Part shown: positions 42,954 through 51,873 of the stretch, piece by piece
How the letters are laid out: the number at the start of each line of letters is the position of its first letter
How positions within the stretch are numbered: position 1 is the first letter of the stretch
Assembly: GCF_023502425.1 (NCBI RefSeq)
Contig: NZ_JAMFMA010000001.1
Coordinates: forward strand, 310,001-374,000
Length of the DNA: 64,000 nt
Direction of reading: 5' to 3'
Source of the DNA: Flagellimonas spongiicola
Lineage (GTDB): Bacteria; Bacteroidota; Bacteroidia; Flavobacteriales; Flavobacteriaceae
Made by a program: the position numbers and the translations under genes
The notes under the pieces: model-generated
Told to the model about the DNA's origin: nothing
The model's input: the letters and a program-made list of their open reading frames with translations, nothing else
The model's database searches: none

Positions 42954-43706
42954 CTATTGATCATTGTTTTCAATAGATACCAGTTTGTCTTTCAACGTCA
43001 ATAGTGAATTTTTTATAGTATTCGATTCAATCTTTTTTTCCAAAAGGTCAATTTTTTGGATAGTTTTAGAATAGTCCCCTTCTGGATTCATTTCTACAAG
43101 CTTGTTGAAGTAAATACTAATACCTTCAGAATACACTCTTTTCCCTTCTTCAGAATATGCATTTTCATTGTTTAATTCATTAAGGTAAAGTGAGAAGTTA
43201 TCTATTAGTGTTTCAATATTATTTTTAAGATGAAATTGAACTTTACGATCTGACGGATCTAACGAATTTGCCAATATTTCATCGTTTCCTAATTTGAAAT
43301 AAACTAGTTGAAGACCAAGTCCGAATTGCCATACTTTAAGTAATTCTTCATCATATAGATATTTGTCTTGAACATTTCTGCCTTGATATATTTTTTGCAT
43401 ATCCTTCCAAACATTAAAAAAAGATTCTGCAACATTGTTTTTGTATTTAAGACCTAATTCTTTATCATAGAGTACTATTTCATAGTTTCTATGGTCTGTA
43501 AGCTTTTCAATAATTAACCTTGTACTTGGGTTGGAAAAAGAAGGTAGTTGTTCGTCAACTTCGTAACCATAGTTTAATTCTAACACTACTTTTTTATAAT
43601 CTTCAACATCCCAGTATCTTTTATCCAGAGGGAATTGATGTTTTTCCTGGTTGCAACTAATTATTGCTGTCAGAATAAAAACTATGGAATAAATGAATTT
43701 TTTCAT
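42954..43706 (-). CDS. uncharacterised lipoprotein paired with putative protease
   Basis: A 250-residue protein with a signal peptide and lipobox IISC, then a charged, helical body with a C-terminal coiled-coil-like segment (YSKTIQKIDLLEKKIESN). I recognise no family. It overlaps the upstream gene by 4 bases (ATGA), so the two are translated together. The region is visibly richer in A/T (long runs of Lys, Asn, Ile and Glu codons) than its neighbours, which may mark acquired DNA. Function unknown. Confidence 0.7.
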   Translation of the reverse strand: MKKFIYSIVFILTAIISCNQEKHQFPLDKRYWDVEDYKKVVLELNYGYEVDEQLPSFSNPSTRLIIEKLTDHRNYEIVLYDKELGLKYKNNVAESFFNVWKDMQKIYQGRNVQDKYLYDEELLKVWQFGLGLQLVYFKLGNDEILANSLDPSDRKVQFHLKNNIETLIDNFSLYLNELNNENAYSEEGKRVYSEGISIYFNKLVEMNPEGDYSKTIQKIDLLEKKIESNTIKNSLLTLKDKLVSIENNDQ

Positions 43707-44401
43707 CTTGTTTTTGGTTTGATTCTAGGATTCTTAAATTTTTCAAGTAAAAGTAGTAAACTATCTATCTTCTGTTCATACCTTTTTTGTTCGGAAAACA
43801 CATAGCTATGAAATGTATCGAAATCATATTTTTTCTGAAAATTCCTTTCTTTTAACCAAATGTCACCTACTATTTTATCTATATCATTTTTAGTTGGATT
43901 CTTTAACACACTTACCAATTTTCTAGCCTTCCTAGCGTACAATTCTGTAACCTTAAAATGGTACAATTCGTGTTTTAGTAAGTCAGGACTATTCGTTGCA
44001 TTGTTATAAACATATGATCTGGAAGGATGAAAAAAAGATTGAATTATAATGTAATCCTCATGGTATTTTAACTCAATAGAAGTGACTATATAGGCGTATC
44101 GTTCATTACCGTAAAGTGTTTTTTTAAAAAATTCTAAACCTCTAAAATTTTCAAATGAGATTTCCTCAATTCTATCATAAGGGATTGGTTTTTCATAATC
44201 AAGAAAGTTAATTCTGATCAATACTAAGAAAATTACCAGTATAGGAGTTAAAATTATTAAGCTTACTCTTAATGCTTTTTTTAATTTTTTATAAGGTAAT
44301 TGATTACCTTTTTTCTTTTCCTTGATTACAATTGATAATTGGAAGAAAACTGGTGAAAAATATATGGCTAAGACTAAAACTACAATTAAAACATCATTCA
44401 T
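43703..44401 (-). CDS. membrane protein with HExxH (DUF922-like)
   Basis: A 232-residue protein with two N-terminal membrane helices (residues about 2-25 and 46-64) and an extracytoplasmic domain. LLKHELYHFKVTELYARKAR at 141-160 contains a zinc-protease HExxH (H144, E145, H148). The following ELYARKAR resembles the DUF922 family, where HExxHF is followed by a similar helix. A peptidase role is therefore a reasonable guess, not proven. It is translationally coupled to a lipoprotein that may be its partner. The pair is A/T-rich and sits alone between unrelated genes. Confidence 0.68.
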   Translation of the reverse strand: MNDVLIVVLVLAIYFSPVFFQLSIVIKEKKKGNQLPYKKLKKALRVSLIILTPILVIFLVLIRINFLDYEKPIPYDRIEEISFENFRGLEFFKKTLYGNERYAYIVTSIELKYHEDYIIIQSFFHPSRSYVYNNATNSPDLLKHELYHFKVTELYARKARKLVSVLKNPTKNDIDKIVGDIWLKERNFQKKYDFDTFHSYVFSEQKRYEQKIDSLLLLLEKFKNPRIKPKTR

Positions 44402-44532
44402 AGTTTGTTAGACAAAATTGTATCCATGTTACTTAACCAAACAATTAAATCATCAAAATCGTGATTTGATTTTGTAAAAAACAAATTATTTGAAGATTGA
44501 ATAGATACTAGTTACCGCTTTTGCATTATTAG

Positions 44533-45039
44533 TTAATTCTTCAAATAACGCTCAGGAATATCTTTTCCTTCGTCTTTGCTCATGGCCCAAACCATATTGG
44601 CAATCCACCAACGGCCGTCAGAATAAATCATCTGGTAACTCCCCACACCAAAGCCTTTTTGGTTTTCAGAATCAATGCCAGAAAAGCTCTGTATAACTTG
44701 TGCTATGCCATTGTATTCCTCAACAATTGACCCAGTAGGGCCTTCATAATAGCCTTTGCTGTAGTATTCATCGGTAAGCATTTCTGCAAAAGTCTCAAGA
44801 TCCATGGTTTCATGGGCGGTAACACCATCTTCCTCACCCACCACCGTAAATCGGGCAGTGGGCAGGAACAAAGTCTTGAAATATGCAGTGTCTATCTTTT
44901 GACCTGCTTCAATGGAGATTATTTTTTGGGTTTCCTTGGCTAAGGAATTTGGGTCTTGGAAAACCTTGTTATTTTGGGCATAAACCAAAGTTGTGCCGAG
45001 AAAAATCAACAAAAATCCAAAAGTTGAAGCAGTGCGCAT
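44533..45039 (-). CDS. exported NTF2/SnoaL-like protein
   Basis: A 168-residue protein with a signal peptide ending LVYAQ. The mature part fits the NTF2-like cone fold (DPNSLAKETQKIIS helix; YFKTLFLPTARFTVVG; DGRWWIANMVWAMSK as the last strand). Such proteins are small-molecule-binding or enzymatic pockets. The substrate is unknown. It lies 10 bases downstream of the M14 peptidase gene on the same strand and is very likely co-transcribed. Confidence 0.78.
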   Translation of the reverse strand: MRTASTFGFLLIFLGTTLVYAQNNKVFQDPNSLAKETQKIISIEAGQKIDTAYFKTLFLPTARFTVVGEEDGVTAHETMDLETFAEMLTDEYYSKGYYEGPTGSIVEEYNGIAQVIQSFSGIDSENQKGFGVGSYQMIYSDGRWWIANMVWAMSKDEGKDIPERYLKN

Positions 45040-45049
45040 AGTTTTATTT

Positions 45050-47569
45050 TTACATCATTTGACCAAAGAAAATAGCATTCATGAGCAATTTGTTTGTGCC
45101 ATACCAGAATGCTCTGAAGTTGGTGTTGTCCGTAAATAGGATTACTCGTCCCTTGCCCATTCTTTTCACTTTGAAAGGAACACTGTTTTTGATTAGTTCA
45201 TTATTCTCCTCGGAAATATAGCCACTTTGCAAAGGGTCATTGGTATATTGGATTGGATTATCATAACTATTCTTCTCAGGTTTCAAGTAAATATTGGTAT
45301 TCCTGAACAGTGATAGTCTATCATTTTTATACCCATAGTTAATCGGATGGGAGCGATCAATTTTGGCTTCAAAAATGGCACCACCTGTAACTTGTGCCCC
45401 TAGGAAATCATTTTTTTGGTCAAAACGAATGTTCTTCGCTTCCAATGTGTCCGATTTGGTTTCAAACTTGATGAATTCATTCTTTTGGAGCCAGTTTACG
45501 GCATTTCTGTATCCAATTACTGTTCCACCATTTTGCACCCAGGATTTTATCTTTTTAGCCCCGTTCGCATCCAACAGATTATTGTTCCAGCCGCTAGGTA
45601 AAATTAAGTCGGTGTAGCTATCCAAATCCACATTATCAAAATACTTGGTATCTATTTTGGTGATTTTCATGTTATAGCGCGTATCGAACAAATGCCATAC
45701 CTCCCCAGCATCATATGAGCGAACCCCGTCACCAACCAAAATGGCAATTTTTTGCTTTTTGATAGGGTCAAAATCATTACTTCCTAAATCAATCCCTTGG
45801 GTCAATCCAGTAGAAACTGCATCAATTGAGATGCCACTTTCATTGGCGACTTTGGTCAAGAATTGATGCAAAGCATCCGCATCCAATTTCTGATTTTGAA
45901 CAGGAACCATAATGGTTCCGTAATCGTAAGACTTTCCAGCTAATGTAAATGGTGTTTTTGCCGTCTTTGCCCTTAGCCCTTTTTGAAGAATTTGGTTCAG
46001 CGCTTTAGGGGTATAATATCCGTGCCATTCAAAAAGATAAGCATAGTTGCTTTTACCACTTACAGTGCCTTTTGGCTTTTCAAAATCGGTAACTTCACTG
46101 CCTGCATTGGCCAATGATGATAAATTGGCATAATCCAAATTGAAAGCTAGCGGAAAGGTCCAAGCGGATACATCGTAGAATAAACTATCTTGAAAAGCGG
46201 TCCGCTTTTCGAACATGGCTTGAATCAATCTAGGATTCTTTTGGTTCATAGGCACCACATAGCTAAAACCCTTTTTATAACTTTTCCCGGCTATGGTCAC
46301 ATCATTTGCCAATTCGTGGAATTTGATTTTGTGCCGTTTCAGGATTTCTGCCAGATGATAGGTCTTTGTTGCATCTTTGCTGTCGCCAAATACAATGGCT
46401 TTTGTTCTTTCCTTGCCAACTGCAGCCTTCATGTCCTTGTAATACTGTTGATGGTAATTCAATAGTTTGACACGCATGTTTTTAGCAGCTTCTACAGTGG
46501 ATAGTGCCGTGGTAAACTGATTTCTAATTGTGAATGGAAACGTTAAGATGCCGTTTTCACTTTCTTGAATATGCCCCCGTGAACTACCTTGTTCAAACAG
46601 AATTCCAATACCGCCATTTACATCTGGGAAGGTGGATCCTTTTCCATAATAGTAATCGTCAAAGTTTTCCTCAGAATAGTAAAGTGAACCAATTTTATCC
46701 AATGCTTTGGCGTGGTAAGTTCCTATTTCCTTTGTCAATTCTTGATTGATTTTAGGTGTAAGTGGATTTACCCTTGATGGTTCACCTGGTTGAAAAAAGA
46801 AGGTGGAATTGGTGCCCATTTCATGATGATCTGTCAATATGTTGGGCATCCAATTATGGTAGGTGGCAATTCTAGCCCTACTTTCAGGTAATTGAACAGG
46901 TAGCCAATCCCTATTCATATCAAACCAGTAATGATTGGTTCTTCCTCCAGGCCATACTTCGTGGTATTCACGCTCGTTGCTGTCAGGGTTTAGATTAATG
47001 CTTTTATTGGTATTTGCCCAATAGGCAAATCGTTGTAAACCGTCTGGATTAAAACTCGGATCCAGCAAGATGACCATGTTTTCCAACATCGCCTCGATTT
47101 CTGCTCCTTGTGCTGCTGCCAAATAATAGGCATAGGCCAAGGCAGCATTGGAACCACTAGCCTCATTGCCATGGATGGAAAAACCTTGATATACCACAAC
47201 CGGCATGTCAGAAGTGTCCATGTTCCCGCTTCCTTCGGACAATTGCACATGTTGCGTGCGTATTGTTTCCAAGTTCGCATGATTTTCAGGTGAGGTTACC
47301 GTGAGCAACACCAACGGACGTCCCTCGAAGGTGGTTCCACGATCCTCAATGGTAATCCGATCACTGGAATTTGCCAATTGCTGCATATAGTACACCAATT
47401 TATCATGGGTAACATGCCATTCGCCAACCTCGTGACCGATAACATCAGCTGGTTTTGGTATGTTGGGATTGTAGTTTAGTCCATCTGGAAGGTAATAGTC
47501 TAGACCGACAGTTTGGGCAGAAAGTGAGATTCCTAAACATAGGAACAACAGCAATTTGAAATGTTTCAT
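45050..47569 (-). CDS. secreted M14 family zinc carboxypeptidase
   Basis: An 839-residue exported peptidase. It has a signal peptide (residues 1-19) and an M14 domain at about 25-380 with metal ligands H133 and E136 (SIHGNEASG) and a histidine of DHHEM (248/249). LDPSFNPDGLQR and NTNKSINLNPDSNERE are the typical N-R substrate-binding region. A middle beta domain follows, and then a C-terminal class-I glutamine-amidotransferase-like domain (AILVGDGVRSYDAGEVWHL; DLILPSGWNN). This large layout is common in Bacteroidota. It probably digests peptides in the periplasm or outside the cell; specificity is unknown. Confidence 0.94.
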   Translation of the reverse strand: MKHFKLLLFLCLGISLSAQTVGLDYYLPDGLNYNPNIPKPADVIGHEVGEWHVTHDKLVYYMQQLANSSDRITIEDRGTTFEGRPLVLLTVTSPENHANLETIRTQHVQLSEGSGNMDTSDMPVVVYQGFSIHGNEASGSNAALAYAYYLAAAQGAEIEAMLENMVILLDPSFNPDGLQRFAYWANTNKSINLNPDSNEREYHEVWPGGRTNHYWFDMNRDWLPVQLPESRARIATYHNWMPNILTDHHEMGTNSTFFFQPGEPSRVNPLTPKINQELTKEIGTYHAKALDKIGSLYYSEENFDDYYYGKGSTFPDVNGGIGILFEQGSSRGHIQESENGILTFPFTIRNQFTTALSTVEAAKNMRVKLLNYHQQYYKDMKAAVGKERTKAIVFGDSKDATKTYHLAEILKRHKIKFHELANDVTIAGKSYKKGFSYVVPMNQKNPRLIQAMFEKRTAFQDSLFYDVSAWTFPLAFNLDYANLSSLANAGSEVTDFEKPKGTVSGKSNYAYLFEWHGYYTPKALNQILQKGLRAKTAKTPFTLAGKSYDYGTIMVPVQNQKLDADALHQFLTKVANESGISIDAVSTGLTQGIDLGSNDFDPIKKQKIAILVGDGVRSYDAGEVWHLFDTRYNMKITKIDTKYFDNVDLDSYTDLILPSGWNNNLLDANGAKKIKSWVQNGGTVIGYRNAVNWLQKNEFIKFETKSDTLEAKNIRFDQKNDFLGAQVTGGAIFEAKIDRSHPINYGYKNDRLSLFRNTNIYLKPEKNSYDNPIQYTNDPLQSGYISEENNELIKNSVPFKVKRMGKGRVILFTDNTNFRAFWYGTNKLLMNAIFFGQMM

Positions 47570-47604
47570 GCAAGCGATTTTGAATTAGTCAGTGTTAAAA
47601 ATAA

Positions 47605-47633
47605 AAAACGGCCTACTCACAGCAGGCCGTTTT
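47605..47633 (-). terminator. terminator of PUR-protein gene
   Basis: A 10-bp stem AAAACGGCCT / AGGCCGTTTT with a 9-base loop, then a T-rich tail on the minus strand. Confidence 0.8.
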
Positions 47634-47656
47634 AAGCTTTTTTTAAAAGAATTGTT

Positions 47657-48028
47657 TTAGATGTCATCAAAACTTACATCGGTAAAGTTAGCAGCCGAGC
47701 CGTTTTCACTGATACCATTTTCTTCTTCTTTCTTAAAATCACGTTGATGGCGTTCCGATATTACCTCTAATCCTTTCTCATCAATGATATAATCCATCAT
47801 TTCCTCCATAATTTCCTTAAAAGCGGTAAAATCTTCTTTGTATAAATAGATTTTATGCTTCTTGTAATGGAAGGAACCATCGTCATGGGTAAACTTCTTG
47901 CTTTCGGTGATAGTTAGGTAGTAATCTCCGGCTTTTGTACTTCTTACATCAAAGAAATAAGTCCTTCTACCGGCTCTTAGGACTTTGGAAAATATTTCTT
48001 CCTGGTCCATAATATCTTTATCCCTCAT
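47657..48028 (-). CDS. DUF3276/PUR-domain nucleic-acid-binding protein
   Basis: A 123-residue protein with the core EEIFSKVLRAGRRTYFFDVR followed by ADYYLTITE-like sequence (GDYYLTITESKKF) and the second KHKIYLYKEDFTAFKEIME repeat. This is the Bacteroidota/spirochaete PUR-alpha-like family (DUF3276), which binds single-stranded DNA or RNA in studied cases. The C-terminus is acidic and disordered. The frame extends to 48070, but homologues I recall begin close to the core, so I place the start at 48028; 48010 is also possible. Confidence 0.92.
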   Translation of the reverse strand: MRDKDIMDQEEIFSKVLRAGRRTYFFDVRSTKAGDYYLTITESKKFTHDDGSFHYKKHKIYLYKEDFTAFKEIMEEMMDYIIDEKGLEVISERHQRDFKKEEENGISENGSAANFTDVSFDDI

Positions 48029-48106
48029 GTGGTCAAGTGTGTTTAGTGCAATAGTGAATAATTCTACCAAAAATGTAAAAAAAAAGCTAATCCAGCAACT
48101 TTTTTC

Positions 48107-49858
48107 TCATTCTTTCTCAGAGAGTTGATTCAAGTAGAGTTCCTTATAGTACCCATCTGTATTATTCAGTTCACTGTGGGTTCCCTCTTGAATTATTCGA
48201 CCGTTTTCCAATACAATGATCTTGTCTGCATTCTTGGCCGAAGACACTCTATGGCTAACAATGAGCGTGGTTTTGTTCTTGGAAACCTGCTTGAGATTTG
48301 TCAATATTTCTTCCTCAGTTTCTGTATCAACTGCGGATAAACAATCATCAAATAAATAGATTTGGGGATCTTTCAATAATGCCCTTGCAATTGATACCCG
48401 TTGTTTTTGTCCACCACTAAGTGTAATTCCACGTTCACCAAGTATGGTGTTATATTGGTTAGTGAATCCTTCAATGTTTTGATGCACGACAGCTTTCTTT
48501 GCGACATCGACAATTTCCTCAAAAGAAGCATTTTCGTTTCCAAATCGGATGTTGTTTTCAATGGTATCCGAAAAAAGAAATGCGTCTTGCGGTACGGCAC
48601 CAATGCTACTTCTTAGACTATCCAGATTCAAATCCTTGATTTTTCTTCCATCTATTTCAATCGAACCAGACGAAGAATCATACAACCGCGCAACCAAATC
48701 CAGTATGGTGGATTTACCAGAACCAGTTTTTCCTAAAAACGCTACGGTTTCACCAGGGTTGATTTCAAATGAAATATTATCGAGAGCAGTGATGTTAGTG
48801 TCTTCGTAAGTGAATGTTACATTCTTAAAGTTTATTTTTCCCTCAATGGGCGTTGGGGCGTCCAGCTCGTTCTTAATTGCCGGCTCTTCCAATAAGAATT
48901 CGTTGATCCTCTTTTGGGAGGCCTCTGCACGTTGAATGATGGAAGTAAGCCACCCAACTATTGCCACAGGCCACGTAAGCATATTTACATACAGGATAAA
49001 CTCAGCAATAATACCAATAGATTGAATTTCCCCATTGATAAACTGTCTTCCACCGATATAGATGACAAAGAGATTACTGATACCAATCAATAAAATCATT
49101 AAGGGAAAGAACCATGCATTGACTTTGGCTAAATCCATACTTGTATCTTTTCCTTCCAATGCCAAAGCATTAACCTCAGTATTAATTTGTGGTTCCAAAC
49201 CATAGGCCTTAATCACTGCAACACCAGAAAATGATTCTTGGGTAAAGGTGGATAAGGTGCTCAAAAATTCCTGAACTCTTGTACTGCGTTTATGAATGAT
49301 TTTACTGATTTGATAAATCAATACAGAGAGGATTGGAAGCGGAATCAAAGTGTAAGCCGCTAGTGACGGTGCCTTAATGAACATCAATGGAATGATACAG
49401 ACGAACATCGTCAAAGTATTGATGCCGTACATAATAGCCGGACCCACATACATTCGAACCTGATTGATATCCTCACTTATTCGGTTCATTAGATCCCCAA
49501 TACGATTCTTTTTGTAAAAATTGAGGTTCAGCAGTTGGTAATGATCAAATACCTCATTTTTAAGATCGTATTCAATATATCTGGAAACATTGATGATGGT
49601 TTGACGCATCAAAAATGTAAAAAGACCTGAAAGCAATGCCGCCCCTATGATGATAAGGATATATTCAAAAAGGGTGCTTTTTGCCTCCACTGCGGTCATC
49701 GTCTCTCCTAAATACGCCTCAAAAGTTTGCAAGGTCTTGTTCACATATGAAGGCATGATTAGCGAAAACACCCGGGCAATTACGGTAATGATAATCCCGA
49801 TGAGCAGTTTAAACCAATATTTTTTGAAGTATTTGTTTAGGTATTTAAGTTCCTTCAT
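48107..49858 (-). CDS. ABC exporter (MsbA/MDR-like), fused
   Basis: A 583-residue half-transporter with six membrane helices (residues about 15-315) and an ATPase domain. Walker A is GKTGSGKST near residue 375, the signature LSGGQKQRVSIARA is intact, and the H-loop SHR is present. The residue after Walker B is Asp, not the catalytic Glu (YLFDDCLSAVDTE, near 502). That change is typical of the degenerate half of heterodimeric exporters such as BmrC-type proteins, yet no partner ABC gene is adjacent. It exports drugs, lipids or peptides. A minus-strand TATATTTG at 49896-49903 is the likely promoter. Confidence 0.94.
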   Translation of the reverse strand: MKELKYLNKYFKKYWFKLLIGIIITVIARVFSLIMPSYVNKTLQTFEAYLGETMTAVEAKSTLFEYILIIIGAALLSGLFTFLMRQTIINVSRYIEYDLKNEVFDHYQLLNLNFYKKNRIGDLMNRISEDINQVRMYVGPAIMYGINTLTMFVCIIPLMFIKAPSLAAYTLIPLPILSVLIYQISKIIHKRSTRVQEFLSTLSTFTQESFSGVAVIKAYGLEPQINTEVNALALEGKDTSMDLAKVNAWFFPLMILLIGISNLFVIYIGGRQFINGEIQSIGIIAEFILYVNMLTWPVAIVGWLTSIIQRAEASQKRINEFLLEEPAIKNELDAPTPIEGKINFKNVTFTYEDTNITALDNISFEINPGETVAFLGKTGSGKSTILDLVARLYDSSSGSIEIDGRKIKDLNLDSLRSSIGAVPQDAFLFSDTIENNIRFGNENASFEEIVDVAKKAVVHQNIEGFTNQYNTILGERGITLSGGQKQRVSIARALLKDPQIYLFDDCLSAVDTETEEEILTNLKQVSKNKTTLIVSHRVSSAKNADKIIVLENGRIIQEGTHSELNNTDGYYKELYLNQLSEKE

Positions 49859-49895
49859 AGGAGGGTTTGGCAGTGGATTTATTGTGACAATTCAG

Positions 49896-49903
49896 CAAAT
49901 ATA
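49896..49903 (-). promoter_or_regulatory. -7 promoter box of ABC exporter
   Basis: The minus strand reads TATATTTG, an exact match, 38 bases upstream of the ATG at 49858. No well-spaced -33 element is seen. Confidence 0.45.
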
Positions 49904-49978
49904 GCCGATACACCACAAAGTAAATGTTATAAAACTGATAAGAAAACAAGTTTGGTAGGTTGGATGAAAATATAAGAT

Positions 49979-49986
49979 TACTTTTG
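49979..49986 (+). promoter_or_regulatory. -7 promoter box of nusB
   Basis: TACTTTTG followed by C matches TAnnTTTG; TTTGG at 49951 and TTGG at 49960 are -33 candidates at slightly long and short spacing. The ATG is 40 bases downstream. Confidence 0.5.
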
Positions 49987-50025
49987 CGCAGTAAAAGCCA
50001 ACAAACGACTTTAAAGTTCTTTTAA

Positions 50026-50973
50026 ATGCTTACTAGAAGGCATATCAGAGTAAAAGTGATGCAGTGCATATATGCATTGATCCAATCCAAGGATGATTCT
50101 TTGGAAAAGCAACAGAAATTCCTGAAAATCAGTATAGATAACATGTATGTGCTCTATTTGCTGGTGTTGAGCTTATTGGTTGAGATACACCGATTGGCAG
50201 AGAAACACGTGCAGCACGCATCAAAAAAATATGTTGCTACTAACGACGACAAATACCCAAATCCGGAAAAGTTTGTGCAAAACCGATTGTTGGTTCAATT
50301 GGCCAACAACCAGTTGCTTCAAAATGAACTTGAGAAAAGAAAACTGAACAACTGGTACCTGAACGAGGAATACGTCAAAATCATCCACAAGGAAATTGTA
50401 GCAAGTGACATTTACAAAAGCTACATGACCACTGGGGACTCCAATTATGATTTGGACCGGGATGTCATTGTTCAATTGTTTAGGGAGATTATTGCTCCTA
50501 ATGAAAAAATCTACGAGTATTTTGAGGATGATAAATTGACATGGGTAGACGATATACCGATTGTAAATACCTTTTTGGTGAAAAGGCTCAAAAAAGCTAC
50601 TTCCAGTAGCAATGAGAGCTTCTTTTTGCCCGCATTGCTCAAAGACCAACAGGATATGACCTTTGCGAATGACCTATTGACAAAGACCTTGTTGAATGAC
50701 GCAAAATGGGAGAAGGAGATAGAAGGTAAAACTCCCAATTGGGACAATGACCGTATTGCGGAAATCGATTCCATTATCCTGAAAATGGCCATATGCGAAC
50801 TTTTGAATTTCCCATCGATTCCTGAAAAGGTGACATTGAACGAATACCTTGAAATTGCCAAGGAGTACTCAACACCAAAGAGTAGTATCTTCATTAACGG
50901 TGTGCTGGACAAGCTTGCCAAGGAGTATAAATCCTCAGGAAAATTGCAAAAAATGGGCAGGGGTTTACAGTAA
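50026..50973 (+). CDS. nusB: transcription antitermination factor NusB (long form)
   Basis: NusB binds boxA RNA with NusE in ribosomal RNA antitermination. The C-terminal 110 residues carry the family fold and motif (DRIAEIDSIILKMAICELL, then EYLEIAKEYSTPKSSIFINGVLDKLA, in two parts). At 315 residues the protein is about twice the length of E. coli NusB (139). The N-terminus starts with the usual RRHIRVKVMQCIYALIQS, so the extra sequence is a large insert in the middle (about residues 45-200), mostly helical. Long NusB is normal in Bacteroidota. The yajC gene follows two genes later on the same strand. Confidence 0.93.
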   Translation: MLTRRHIRVKVMQCIYALIQSKDDSLEKQQKFLKISIDNMYVLYLLVLSLLVEIHRLAEKHVQHASKKYVATNDDKYPNPEKFVQNRLLVQLANNQLLQNELEKRKLNNWYLNEEYVKIIHKEIVASDIYKSYMTTGDSNYDLDRDVIVQLFREIIAPNEKIYEYFEDDKLTWVDDIPIVNTFLVKRLKKATSSSNESFFLPALLKDQQDMTFANDLLTKTLLNDAKWEKEIEGKTPNWDNDRIAEIDSIILKMAICELLNFPSIPEKVTLNEYLEIAKEYSTPKSSIFINGVLDKLAKEYKSSGKLQKMGRGLQ

Positions 50974-50985
50974 ACAATATTTGAT

Positions 50986-50993
50986 TAATTTTG
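50986..50993 (+). promoter_or_regulatory. -7 promoter box of DUF1573 gene
   Basis: TAATTTTG is an exact TAnnTTTG match, 18 bases before the ATG at 51012. It could allow DUF1573-yajC expression apart from nusB. Confidence 0.4.
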
Positions 50994-51011
50994 GACAAAT
51001 AAATTTTTAGT

Positions 51012-51491
51012 ATGAAAAAAATAACAACGATTTTAAGTTTGATCTTGACTGTTGGACTTGTAAGTGTTTCTTGCAAGGACAAGGCTGCTAACAAAGTAGT
51101 TGCCGATAATGTGGAGAATGCGTCCGACAGGGATGAAGCGCAAAAGCAGCTTCCTGTAATGAGCTTTGACAAGCAAGAGTATGATTTTGGTACCATTACT
51201 CAAGGTACTGCACAAGAAACAACCTTTAAATTCACCAATACTGGAAATGCTCCTTTGATCATCACAGATGCAAAAAGTAGCTGTGGATGTACAGTTCCAG
51301 AGTACCCAAAGAACACTCCAATTGCCCCAGGTGAGACAGGAGAACTTTTGGTTAAATTCAATGGGTCTGGGCAAAACCAGATTACTAAAACCGTTACGGT
51401 AACGGCCAATACCGAAAAAGGAACTGAATTGTTGCGTATCAAGGCGTTTGTAAATCCGCCAAATGCAGCACAAGCAGGACCTGTAAACTAG
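51012..51491 (+). CDS. DUF1573 domain lipoprotein
   Basis: A 159-residue lipoprotein: signal MKKITTILSLILTVGLVSVSC with the lipid-attachment Cys21. An Ig-like DUF1573 domain follows (YDFGTITQGTAQETTFKFTNTGNAPL, in two parts; SSCGCTVPEYP; PGETGELLVKFN). The SSCGCT motif is strongly conserved in the family. It is common in Bacteroidota, with no firm function. It lies between nusB and yajC on the same strand, an arrangement I recall as frequent in flavobacteria. Confidence 0.92.
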   Translation: MKKITTILSLILTVGLVSVSCKDKAANKVVADNVENASDRDEAQKQLPVMSFDKQEYDFGTITQGTAQETTFKFTNTGNAPLIITDAKSSCGCTVPEYPKNTPIAPGETGELLVKFNGSGQNQITKTVTVTANTEKGTELLRIKAFVNPPNAAQAGPVN

Positions 51492-51506
51492 AACCAACAA
51501 TCTACA

Positions 51507-51794
51507 ATGGAAAACCTAGGACAGTTTTTACCTTTGATGCTCATCTTTGTGGTGGCTTATTTCTTTATGATTCGCCCTCAGATAAAGCGTCAAAAGGATG
51601 AGAAAAAGTTTGCATCTGAACTTAAAAAAGGTGATCGTATAATTACCAAAAGTGGACTTCACGGCAAGATTGTGGAATTAAATGACAAGGACTTTTCTTG
51701 TGTCATTGAAACCATGGCCGGCAAACTTAAGTTTGATCGCTCCGCTATTTCAATGGAAATGAGCCGAAAATTGGCTGCCCCAGCGAAAAAATAA
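51507..51794 (+). CDS. yajC: preprotein translocase subunit YajC
   Basis: A 95-residue single-span inner-membrane protein of the SecDF-YajC complex. The N-terminal helix LPLMLIFVVAYFFMIRPQ ends in the signature RPQIKRQKDEKKF; the cytoplasmic part has LKKGDRIITKSGLHGKIVE. It starts 15 bases after the DUF1573 stop, and its terminator follows 20 bases after its own stop. Confidence 0.96.
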   Translation: MENLGQFLPLMLIFVVAYFFMIRPQIKRQKDEKKFASELKKGDRIITKSGLHGKIVELNDKDFSCVIETMAGKLKFDRSAISMEMSRKLAAPAKK

Positions 51795-51813
51795 GTTCTG
51801 CACAATACTATTG

Positions 51814-51848
51814 AAAAGCCCCTTGAGCATTTGTTCAAGGGGCTTTTT
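51814..51848 (+). terminator. intrinsic terminator after yajC
   Basis: A 13-bp stem AAAAGCCCCTTGA / TCAAGGGGCTTTT with an 8-base loop and a T-run. Confidence 0.88.
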
Positions 51849-51873
51849 GTATTTTAAAGCAAAAATAACAACC

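Noticed and set aside
51811..51873. Longer N-terminus of the Gfo/Idh/MocA gene
   Set aside because: It is read from the yajC terminator hairpin; the twin-arginine signal starts properly at 51874.
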